Of a stretch of 7,781 bases of DNA, positions 1-7,399 are shown piece after piece. How positions within the stretch are numbered: position 1 is the stretch's first letter; every line of letters starts with the position of its first letter. Below the pieces are notes generated by a model. That model saw nothing but the letters and a program-made list of their open reading frames with translations, was not told the origin of the DNA and did not search any database. The DNA comes from Prolixibacteraceae bacterium (lineage in GTDB: Bacteria; Bacteroidota; Bacteroidia; Bacteroidales; Prolixibacteraceae): positions 1 through 7,781 of the forward strand of contig JAQIDF010000064.1 in the NCBI GenBank assembly GCA_027858145.1, written 5' to 3'. The position numbers were made by a program, and so were the translations under genes.

Positions 1-121
1 TATATAAACGCATTATTCTTTCTTTACTAATCTCCTTTATAATTGATATGATTTTTCTATTTTTACTAAAGTTGATATTTTCAGATAAAAATGAGTGGTT
101 TGTTGTTTTTTAATTTTTAAA

Positions 122-3100
122 ATGCAAAAAATAGATAGGTATTATACATCAAAGATATGTAAGATGGTTTTTTTTACCATCATACTACTTTTTTTTATAA
201 GCAATCAAGCTTTTGCGCAACCTATTAACCACTATTTTTATTTTAACCACTATACTAATAATGACGGGTTATCATCTAATCGAATTAACTGTATTTATGA
301 AGATGAAGATGGGTTTATATGGTTGGGTACCAACGATGGGCTGAACTTGTACAACGGGGTTGAAACCACTGTGTTCAAGCATCGTAATAACGACTCAACC
401 AGCCTTTTTAACAACGATGTACAAAGCATTGTGAGCGAACCAGCCACAGGGAACCTTTGGATAGGCACTCGTCAGGGGGTGAGCTACTTCGATAAATCGA
501 CTCATGAATTTACCAGGATGTTTGAAACCGGATCATTAACTATTGATTATATTGTTTATGATTTAAAATTTGATTCAGAAAAAAGGCTATGGATTGGCAC
601 CTCATCAGGGTTGTTTTGTTATGAGATATCTTCAGGTGAGTTAATTCGCATGAGGAATAAGTCCGGTGATCCCAATTCGCTTATTTCGAATGCCATCTTC
701 CACTTGATGGTTGACGAGGAGTATGGTGTTTTTGTTAGTACCCCAAAAGGGGTGGATTGTGTTGATCCTGATACAAAAACTGTAAAACACCTTTTTGAAA
801 GTGATTCACTTAAGGATGTAACAAGCGTATTTAAAGATTCAAAAGGAAACTATTGGGTTTGTACCGAATACATGGGATTGTTTAAGGCCGCTATAGAGCC
901 GGAGCGGATAAAAAGTTTCACCAACCGCTTTAACCAGATGAGCGCTTCCGACAGAATACAAAAAGTGCTGGAAGATAACGATCAGAATCTATTCTTCCTG
1001 GCGCGCGACAAAGGTTTATATTATTACAATACCGTAAGCGGGAAGCTTTCGTTTCTGGAACCTGACATTTATGATCCCAATAGTCTGAACAGTAAAGCGA
1101 TCATTTCTGGCCTGCACAGTTCCTCTGGTATTATTTGGTTGGGAACTTATAACAAAGGCGTTAATTTTCTCGACTATAACCGCAAACCCTTTTATCACTT
1201 TAAAGTGAATTATAAGTCCGACGGGCTGGTGAGCAACAATGTACGCTGCTTTTTTCAGGACAGAGAAGGTGCGATATGGGTAGGTACGAAAGAGGGCGGA
1301 GGCCTGAGCCGTTTCTATCCTGAAAAGAATAACTTTGAGAATTATGTGAGCCGTAAGGGTGTCAACTCACTGAGCAGTGATTATGTTTTTGCCATTAACC
1401 AGCTCGATGAACATACACTGATGATTGGCACATTCGGACAAGGAATCGATTTGTTTGATAAGCAGACAAAAACATTTCGCAATATCAAGGTAACGGTTAA
1501 TGGCGTAACAAAGCCTGAATACAATCGCATATATTCTATTTTCAAAGATCATTCGGGGCAGATGTGGATAGCTAGTCTGAACGAAGTTTTCCGATTAGAT
1601 CCTAACAATCTAAGTTTTAATTTTGTCGACGGTGTCGAAACTGTAAAGTGCTTTGCACAGCAGAAGGGAAGTAGCGATGTCTGGATGGGAAGCAAGTTCA
1701 ACGGTTTACTGCGATTATCTGATAATGGTCGGGAATGGTTCAATGCAGAAGGTGAAAAAGGTGCACTTACCAGTAACAATGTAACCGCACTCCGTTTCGA
1801 CAATCAGGACCAGCTATGGATTGGTACTGCAAAAGGGTTAAACCTGCTCAATGTGAAGAATTCAACTGTAAAGTCGTGGACAGAGCAAGACGGGTTAGCC
1901 AGCAACCGCATCAGTGCCATTGAAATTGACGATAACGGAAGGCTTTGGATCAGCACTTCAAACGGGCTTTCGATGTTCAACCCCGAAGATGAAAGCTTTA
2001 AGAATTATTACGTTGAAGATGGATTGCAGGGGAACCAGTTTGAAATGTATGTTTCGCTAAAGGCTGACAACGGTAATCTCTATTTTGGCGGCAGCAATGG
2101 TTTTAACCTTTTCCACCCCGATCGTATCAGCGATAATCCCAATATACCACAAATTCACTTCACAGGGTTTAAGATAGCCAACAAATCGGTGTCGATCGGT
2201 AATGAGTATTCACCGCTTAGCAAGCACATCGATCGTACACGTCATATTGCCCTTAATCACAACCAGTCCGATTTTACTTTCGAATTCGTTGCGCTTAATT
2301 ACACTTCGCCTGGCAGTAACAATTATCGGTATAAACTCGAAGGATACGATGAAAACTGGATTGAAGCTGGTAGCAACCGAATTGCCACTTACACCAATAT
2401 TAGCCCGGGCGATTACACTTTTAGGGTTGAAGCGTCAAACAACGATGACAGGTGGAATAACGAAGGCCGTTCGGTTGCATTCTCAATCGCCCCTCCGCCC
2501 TGGAAAACTAAATGGGCTTATATACTATACCTGATTATTATTGGTTTGATGGTAATGGGACTTTATTATTTTATAGTAAAGCGCATTGAACAGGAAAGTT
2601 TGCTGGAGATTGAACGCAGGGAGCGGGAAAAATCGGAACAGATGAACCAGTTAAAGCTGAGGTTTTTCACCAATATTTCACATGAGTTCAGAACGCCACT
2701 TACGCTGATTGCCTCGCCTCTGGCAAAACTCATTAGCCAGACGGAGGTCAATACAGGGCAACGGCATTATTTGTATTCCACCATGCAGAAAAATGTGAAA
2801 CGTTTACTCCGCCTGGTGAAACAGTTAATGGATTTCAGGAAGCTGGAAAATCAACAGTTTAGCATGAAAGTAAAACAAGGCAACCTGCGACTGTTTATTC
2901 ACGAAATTGTGGATGGATTTAAAGAATACGCAGCCGAAAAAGCCATAACCATTGACTATCATTATTTATTGAAAAATTACGGGGAGCAGTGGTTCGATCA
3001 CAATATTATTGATAGTGTCATATTCAACCTGCTGTCAAACGCCATCAAGTTTTCACCCAAAGGTTCAACCATTAATGTGGTGCTCGAAGAATATGAAAAC

Positions 3101-4213
3101 GGACAGGCTATTATCAAGGTGATCGATCATGGAATGGGAATTGGAAAAGATAAGATTGACAAAGTTTTTGAACGCTTTTACAGCGAAAACCAGGGCTTTG
3201 ATGAATATTCGGGAACGGGAATCGGACTGGCTTTTTCGCAAAGTCTCATTAAAATGCATGGCGGAGAAATAACAGTGAAGAGTGAACCGGGAGTTGAAAC
3301 AGTATTTACAGTTAATGTGCCAATTAATAAAGAGGCTTTCCCGGCTACAACTGTCAATGAAGTCGATTGGGGGACGAATGTGCTACCTCAGCAGGCTGCG
3401 AAAGAGGAATATGCAATGAAAGTTGAGCCAGAACAGCCAGCCGAGGTGGAAAATAAATCAGCTGCAACATTGTTGTTTGTCGAAGACAATATTGAGCTGC
3501 GTAAATTCCTGAAAAACCATTTTACGAATTATCAGGTGCTGGAGGCCAACGACGGTAAAGAGGCTTTGGCTGTTATCAAACAATCGATGCCCGACTTAAT
3601 TGTTTCGGATGTGATGATGCCTAACATGGACGGGGTTTCTTTTTGTAAGGCCGTCAAGTCAAGCTTTATTACCAGTCATATTCCCGTGGTGATGCTAACG
3701 GCCAAAGCAGCAGTAGAACATAAAATAGAAGGCATAGAAAACGGGGCTGATGCATACATCGAAAAACCATTCGATATTGGTTTTCTCGAAGTACAGATAC
3801 AAAGTCTGCTAAAACAGCGGCAATTGTTACGTAAACGTTTTTCGAATCACTTTGAAACTCAACCAGCTGAGGTTGTAGAAAACCTAATGGACAAGAAGTT
3901 TTTCGAAAAAGCAGAAAAAATAGTACACGATAATATTGCTAATAATGCTTTCTCGGTTGAAGATATGGGTACAGCGTTGGGCATGAGTCGCAGCCAGTTG
4001 TTTCGTAAATTTAAAGCGTTAACCGATAGTACTCCCAGTGATTATATCAGAGCCGAACGGCTCAAAGTAGCCAAAAAAATGCTTATGGAAGGGCAATTCA
4101 ATGTCAATGAAGTAAGTTTGAAAACTGGCTTCAACAGCACTTCGCATTTTATTTCAACCTTTAAGAAATATATCGGTATTACGCCAAAAGAGTTCAGTAA
4201 AAAACAAGGCTGA
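122..4213 (+). CDS. Hybrid two-component system regulator (HTCS): periplasmic sensor, histidine kinase, receiver and AraC-type output in one protein
   Basis: An inner-membrane one-protein signalling system of 1363 residues; this family usually senses oligosaccharides in the periplasm and switches on a neighbouring uptake locus. A signal peptide ends near AFA-Q (residues 30-33). Fourteen Reg_prop-type blades, many with W-(I/L/V)-G-T cores, span about 40-670 and fit two seven-bladed propellers. A Y_Y_Y domain follows (about 717-790), then one membrane helix (798-819). The kinase has H854 in the motif SHEFRTP, N-box N969/N973, and ATP-lid motifs DHGMGIG (1002-1008) and GTGIGL (1031-1036). The receiver has E1121/D1122, phospho-acceptor D1163, T1193 and K1215. 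Residues about 1278-1360 form an AraC-family double helix-turn-helix with the GFNSTSHFISTFKK signature. All expected catalytic residues are present, so it should be active. ATG 122 is preferred: GTG 95 adds an unconvincing hydrophobic extension, and ATG 164 would lose the basic n-region. The likely target is the downstream receptor operon. The ligand cannot be told from sequence. Confidence 0.96.
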   Translation: MQKIDRYYTSKICKMVFFTIILLFFISNQAFAQPINHYFYFNHYTNNDGLSSNRINCIYEDEDGFIWLGTNDGLNLYNGVETTVFKHRNNDSTSLFNNDVQSIVSEPATGNLWIGTRQGVSYFDKSTHEFTRMFETGSLTIDYIVYDLKFDSEKRLWIGTSSGLFCYEISSGELIRMRNKSGDPNSLISNAIFHLMVDEEYGVFVSTPKGVDCVDPDTKTVKHLFESDSLKDVTSVFKDSKGNYWVCTEYMGLFKAAIEPERIKSFTNRFNQMSASDRIQKVLEDNDQNLFFLARDKGLYYYNTVSGKLSFLEPDIYDPNSLNSKAIISGLHSSSGIIWLGTYNKGVNFLDYNRKPFYHFKVNYKSDGLVSNNVRCFFQDREGAIWVGTKEGGGLSRFYPEKNNFENYVSRKGVNSLSSDYVFAINQLDEHTLMIGTFGQGIDLFDKQTKTFRNIKVTVNGVTKPEYNRIYSIFKDHSGQMWIASLNEVFRLDPNNLSFNFVDGVETVKCFAQQKGSSDVWMGSKFNGLLRLSDNGREWFNAEGEKGALTSNNVTALRFDNQDQLWIGTAKGLNLLNVKNSTVKSWTEQDGLASNRISAIEIDDNGRLWISTSNGLSMFNPEDESFKNYYVEDGLQGNQFEMYVSLKADNGNLYFGGSNGFNLFHPDRISDNPNIPQIHFTGFKIANKSVSIGNEYSPLSKHIDRTRHIALNHNQSDFTFEFVALNYTSPGSNNYRYKLEGYDENWIEAGSNRIATYTNISPGDYTFRVEASNNDDRWNNEGRSVAFSIAPPPWKTKWAYILYLIIIGLMVMGLYYFIVKRIEQESLLEIERREREKSEQMNQLKLRFFTNISHEFRTPLTLIASPLAKLISQTEVNTGQRHYLYSTMQKNVKRLLRLVKQLMDFRKLENQQFSMKVKQGNLRLFIHEIVDGFKEYAAEKAITIDYHYLLKNYGEQWFDHNIIDSVIFNLLSNAIKFSPKGSTINVVLEEYENGQAIIKVIDHGMGIGKDKIDKVFERFYSENQGFDEYSGTGIGLAFSQSLIKMHGGEITVKSEPGVETVFTVNVPINKEAFPATTVNEVDWGTNVLPQQAAKEEYAMKVEPEQPAEVENKSAATLLFVEDNIELRKFLKNHFTNYQVLEANDGKEALAVIKQSMPDLIVSDVMMPNMDGVSFCKAVKSSFITSHIPVVMLTAKAAVEHKIEGIENGADAYIEKPFDIGFLEVQIQSLLKQRQLLRKRFSNHFETQPAEVVENLMDKKFFEKAEKIVHDNIANNAFSVEDMGTALGMSRSQLFRKFKALTDSTPSDYIRAERLKVAKKMLMEGQFNVNEVSLKTGFNSTSHFISTFKKYIGITPKEFSKKQG

Positions 4214-4225
4214 ATAAGCTGGTTG

Positions 4226-4292
4226 TGCAACAATACCGGCATTCTGCAACCATTTCTACATCTTCTGCAACTTCGTTTTAGTTTTTTGCAAC
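4226..4292 (+). promoter_or_regulatory. Array of four direct TGCAAC repeats, candidate operator for the adjacent HTCS
   Basis: TGCAAC occurs at 4226, 4245, 4266 and 4287, always in the same orientation, with start-to-start distances of 19, 21 and 21 bp, about two helical turns. In the coding DNA I noticed only isolated copies (3463 and 6901), so the cluster is not background. AraC-family monomers contact two successive major grooves over roughly 20 bp and often bind direct repeats, so each unit would suit one monomer. The array begins 12 bases after the stop codon of the HTCS and ends about 33 bases before the candidate -7 element. If the last monomer covers a full 21-bp unit, it would reach the -33 region. 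Assignment to this HTCS is inference from position and spacing. Confidence 0.6.
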
Positions 4293-4324
4293 CTGTGTGA
4301 TATCAGGCACTTCAACATTGAACC

Positions 4325-4332
4325 TATATTTG
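4325..4332 (+). promoter_or_regulatory. Candidate Bacteroidetes -7 promoter element for the receptor operon
   Basis: TATATTTG matches the Bacteroidetes primary-sigma -7 consensus TAnnTTTG at every fixed position. No TTTG -33 element lies at the usual distance of about 19-21 bp upstream; that space is instead next to the last TGCAAC repeat. This arrangement fits a promoter that depends on an activator. Transcription would be expected to start near 4336-4340, giving the receptor gene a leader of roughly 155-160 nt. Match and spacing are seen in the sequence; the start site is inferred. Confidence 0.5.
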
Positions 4333-4356
4333 ATGCTATACTTTTTATCAAGAGCG

Positions 4357-4470
4357 ATGTTGAATTTTTCAGAAAAGAGAAGGATTAAAAAAAAAGAGTT
4401 ACTCGAATTTATTTTGGGTAACGTCCTTATTGTATCGCTGGGCGTAATTTTATTTATGGTTTTAGCCTGA
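4357..4470 (+). CDS. Possible single-pass membrane microprotein (37 aa) in the receptor leader
   Basis: An uninterrupted frame from ATG 4357 to TGA 4468-4470 encodes 37 residues, too short for routine gene calling. It has a strongly basic segment (KRRIKKK, residues 7-13) followed by a hydrophobic run from about F18 to A37 (FILGNVLIVSLGVILFMVLA), which looks like one membrane helix with the N terminus in the cytoplasm by the positive-inside rule. An in-frame ATG at 4333 would give 45 residues but abuts the candidate -7 element, so it would lie upstream of the expected transcription start; 4357 is therefore preferred. The frame starts about 20 nt into the predicted transcript and stops 25 bases before the receptor start codon, which fits a first gene of the operon. 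Codons such as TCG CTG GGC resemble those in the flanking genes. I recognise no family. It could instead be chance in AT-rich leader DNA. Confidence 0.42.
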   Translation: MLNFSEKRRIKKKELLEFILGNVLIVSLGVILFMVLA

Positions 4471-4495
4471 CACAATTTAAATACAAAATCTAATC

Positions 4496-7363
4496 ATGAA
4501 GCTTAAAATGAAATTTATTTGTTTGCCACTGTTTTTTTTATTGCTTACTGAAGCTGGTTTTTCACAGGGACACGGATCAATTTACGGTAAAGTGACCGAC
4601 AAAACGTCTGGTGAGCCTTTACCCGGAGCGACCATTGTTATAGATGGAATGTCATCGGGGACTGTTACCAATGTGAGTGGAACATACCGTTTGATGAATA
4701 TTCCTGCAGACGACTATAATTTTACCGTATCCTTTATTGGTTATAAAAGTGAAAAAATAACCAAAACTATTGTTGCCGGAGAATCGATTGAGATGAATAT
4801 CACCCTTGCAGTTGATGCTGTAGGCCTGGATGAGGTCGTGGTTTCGGCTCAGATGATGGGACAGCGGGCTGCCATTAACCAGCAGCTCAATTCCGATGCA
4901 CTAACCAATGTGGTTTCGGCTGATAAAATAAAAGAGCTGCCCGATGTGAATGCAGCCGAGGCCATTGGCCGTTTGCCGGGAGTTAGTGTGCAGCGTAGCG
5001 GGGGTGAAGCCTCAAAAGTAGTGGTGCGCGGGTTGAGCCCCGAGCTGACCTCTGTTACTATTAATGGTGTAAGATTGCCGGCTACAGGTTCGGGCGACCG
5101 TTCGGTTGATTTAAGTATGATTTCTCCTGAATTGCTTTCCAACATTGAATTGTTTAAATCACCAACAGCCGATATGGACGGCGATTTTATTGGTGGGGTG
5201 GTGAACCTTGGGGTTACTAAGGCACCCGATCGCCCGGTGACCGAACTCCGCGTTTATGGTGGGTATAATAGCCTTAAGAATGAATTTGGCAATTATAAAG
5301 GTTCTTTGAATATCAGCCGTCGTTTTTTCAATAATGAGTTGGGATTGATGTTCAAAGCTAATTATGAAAATACAAACAGAAGTTCGGAACGGATTAAGGT
5401 TTCATGGAACAAAAATGACATCGACGAAGGGAAGGTGTTGGTGTCGCGATTAACTATTACCGACGAAAATAAAATGATACAGCGTTTTGGAGGTAGTGCT
5501 CAGGTCGATTACCAGTACAGCAGCGGCTATGCAATGGCACAGGCATTTTACAGCGGTCGTCATACCGATAAGTATTTGTCGGTAAACGTACTGGAAAACG
5601 CTGGAAGAATATTCCATCAGCCAACTCACAATTATGGAACCATGTCAACCATTCAGGGATTGTTGTCGGGTAAACAGCGCTTTGCAGGCATCGAAGCTGA
5701 ATGGCGATTTTCACGGAGCCGTACAACCAACGAAAAGCCTTATGATGTTTCGTTGGATATTATTCAGTATGGCGGTGTTGAAGCTTCGGCAATGGAAAAA
5801 ACTCCTGAAGCACTGAATGAAAAACGAATCGATAATTACGGCAATGCTCAACTGGAGAAATACTATTATTCGCCGGCTTCGAACGAACACAATAACTTAC
5901 AGGCTGCTCTCGATTTTAAATACGATTTCAACCTGGGGGTTGCAGCTTCCGGATATTTAAAGTTTGGTGGTAAAATAACAACCGACGACCGTATTTACGA
6001 CCATAACCACCAACAGGTTTATTGGTACTATCTCGATCAGGCCTACATTAACCGGGCAGAGGCAAATTGGCCTTACGAAATGGCATATACCAATTACGAT
6101 AAGATCAGTCTGAACAATTTTACCAAAACAGGAGATGGCCTTGAAATATGGAACGGAAAATACAGCATCTTCCCTGAGTTTGATTTTGACCGGGTTGACG
6201 ATTGGCAGAAGTACCAGGAAGATGAGCTCGATCCGGTGTATAATGAAGAGTATCTGAAATACACTGCAAACGAGAAGGTAATGGCAGGGTATTTCATGTC
6301 TAAAATTAACTTTGGAAGGATTATTACTTTTATTCCTGGCGTACGTTACGAACATTCTGATAATTCCTATTCAGGTTTCTATTCCGATATCGACCTACAC
6401 GGCGAATCGGGGCAGGTAAAAGATACCTCATCTACTCAAAATTATGGAGAACTGTTACCCAGTGCCCACCTGAAAATTAAGCCCACCGACTGGTTAGATA
6501 TCCGTTTGTCGGCAGCCCGTACGTTGGCTCGTCCGGGCTACAAAATGCTGGCTCCCCGCGTGAGGCTCGACCTTAATGATGGTATTGTTTACCAGAGTAA
6601 TACTCAGTTAAATCATACTACTGCGTGGAACTATGATTTAACCATATCGTTGTTTAGTAATAAGCTGGGACTATTGACCATTGGTGGTTTCTACAAAGAA
6701 TTAGATAATTATTTCACAAAAACAACCCGCCGCATGGGTACTGAAGAAGCTGTTGAGCGGGGATATCCGGAACAGGTTTATGATGTTGCAGAAGACTATA
6801 TGAACTTTGACAATTCGCGGGTGTATGGTATTGAACTCGATTTACAAACTAACTTTAGCTATTTGCCTGCTCCATTTAATGGTATTGTGCTCAATCTGAA
6901 TGCAACACGCCTATGGTCTGAAACTTACTCATTTACTTATCAACCTTATGAGTATTACGACCGCTCAATCAGGCGCATGGTTTTTCTGCCCGATTCATCG
7001 TTTTACCAAAGCAATAAAACCGATTTGCCTGACCAGGTAGACTGGATTACCAACCTATCGGTAGGTTACGACCTGAAAGGTTTTTCCATCAGGGTGTCGG
7101 CCATTTATCAGGCAGCTTATCTCACCGGGTTCAGCAGCCGTGGTAATTCAGAAACAACCGAGTATTTCTACTCTTTTGTTGATGATCACCTAAGGTTTGA
7201 TGCAAGCATTTCGCAAAAAATTGGTGGCCACTTTGTAATTATGGCCAATCTTGCCAACATCACGGCCGAAAGTGAAAGACGTTACACCTGGAAGCCACAG
7301 TATGTGACATCGGAAAACCGTTACGGTACAACATTCGATATCGGATTGAAATATAAATTCTAA
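4496..7363 (+). CDS. TonB-dependent outer-membrane receptor, non-SusC type, with N-terminal carboxypeptidase-regulatory-like domain
   Basis: A 955-residue outer-membrane transporter that would take up a bound ligand using TonB/ExbBD energy. The signal peptide ends around GFS-Q (residues 21-24). Residues about 27-106 form a carboxypeptidase-regulatory-like beta domain (GKVTDKTSGEPLPGATI, then GTYRLMNIP). LDEVVVSAQ at 111-119 is the usual linker or TonB-box-like segment. The plug runs from about 127 to 240 and contains IKELPDVNAAEAIGRLPGVS and VVVRGLSP. The rest is a beta-barrel with an LPSAHLK segment near 652, RTLARPGY at 675-682, and a C-terminal strand ending DIGLKYKF. The plug and ARP motifs resemble the TIGR01782-like group of receptors rather than SusC/RagA, and the next gene is not SusD. 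The start at 4496 gives a good basic n-region; ATG 4508 is an alternative. It lies 36 bases before the next gene, so the two are probably cotranscribed. Substrate is unknown; a carbohydrate is likely from the HTCS context. Confidence 0.93.
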   Translation: MKLKMKFICLPLFFLLLTEAGFSQGHGSIYGKVTDKTSGEPLPGATIVIDGMSSGTVTNVSGTYRLMNIPADDYNFTVSFIGYKSEKITKTIVAGESIEMNITLAVDAVGLDEVVVSAQMMGQRAAINQQLNSDALTNVVSADKIKELPDVNAAEAIGRLPGVSVQRSGGEASKVVVRGLSPELTSVTINGVRLPATGSGDRSVDLSMISPELLSNIELFKSPTADMDGDFIGGVVNLGVTKAPDRPVTELRVYGGYNSLKNEFGNYKGSLNISRRFFNNELGLMFKANYENTNRSSERIKVSWNKNDIDEGKVLVSRLTITDENKMIQRFGGSAQVDYQYSSGYAMAQAFYSGRHTDKYLSVNVLENAGRIFHQPTHNYGTMSTIQGLLSGKQRFAGIEAEWRFSRSRTTNEKPYDVSLDIIQYGGVEASAMEKTPEALNEKRIDNYGNAQLEKYYYSPASNEHNNLQAALDFKYDFNLGVAASGYLKFGGKITTDDRIYDHNHQQVYWYYLDQAYINRAEANWPYEMAYTNYDKISLNNFTKTGDGLEIWNGKYSIFPEFDFDRVDDWQKYQEDELDPVYNEEYLKYTANEKVMAGYFMSKINFGRIITFIPGVRYEHSDNSYSGFYSDIDLHGESGQVKDTSSTQNYGELLPSAHLKIKPTDWLDIRLSAARTLARPGYKMLAPRVRLDLNDGIVYQSNTQLNHTTAWNYDLTISLFSNKLGLLTIGGFYKELDNYFTKTTRRMGTEEAVERGYPEQVYDVAEDYMNFDNSRVYGIELDLQTNFSYLPAPFNGIVLNLNATRLWSETYSFTYQPYEYYDRSIRRMVFLPDSSFYQSNKTDLPDQVDWITNLSVGYDLKGFSIRVSAIYQAAYLTGFSSRGNSETTEYFYSFVDDHLRFDASISQKIGGHFVIMANLANITAESERRYTWKPQYVTSENRYGTTFDIGLKYKF

Positions 7364-7399
7364 CACTAATAAACACATTAACTGAATAAATTTTTTGAT

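Noticed and set aside
38..45. TATAATTG, a seven-of-eight match to the Bacteroidetes -7 element, as a promoter for the HTCS.
   Set aside because: There is no -33 TTTG upstream, and such matches are common in DNA this AT-rich.
23..69. Direct repeat TTTACTAA at 23-30 and 62-69 as a possible operator upstream of the HTCS.
   Set aside because: Low-complexity AT-rich words recur easily; two copies 39 bp apart with no helical phasing carry little weight.
91..120. Nine-codon frame (ATG 91 to TAA 118-120) ending just before the HTCS start, resembling an upstream leader peptide.
   Set aside because: It is very short, lies in AT-rich DNA and shows no codon or structural signal; chance is the simpler explanation.
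4218..4240. Inverted repeat GCTGGT/ACCGGC just after the HTCS stop codon, as a terminator.
   Set aside because: The stem is six pairs including a wobble, with an 11-base loop and no following T tract, and it overlaps the first TGCAAC repeat.
4398..4422. Inverted repeat GTTACTC/GGGTAAC in the receptor leader as a riboswitch or attenuator stem.
   Set aside because: Seven pairs with one wobble and an 11-base loop are weak, and the segment lies within the microprotein frame.
4278..4475. A 65-codon minus-strand frame across the intergenic region.
   Set aside because: No recognisable domain, signal or neighbour logic; it runs antisense through the promoter and is likely chance.
5957..6355. A 132-codon minus-strand frame inside the receptor gene.
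   Set aside because: It is a shadow of the clearly coding plus-strand receptor and has no domain resemblance.
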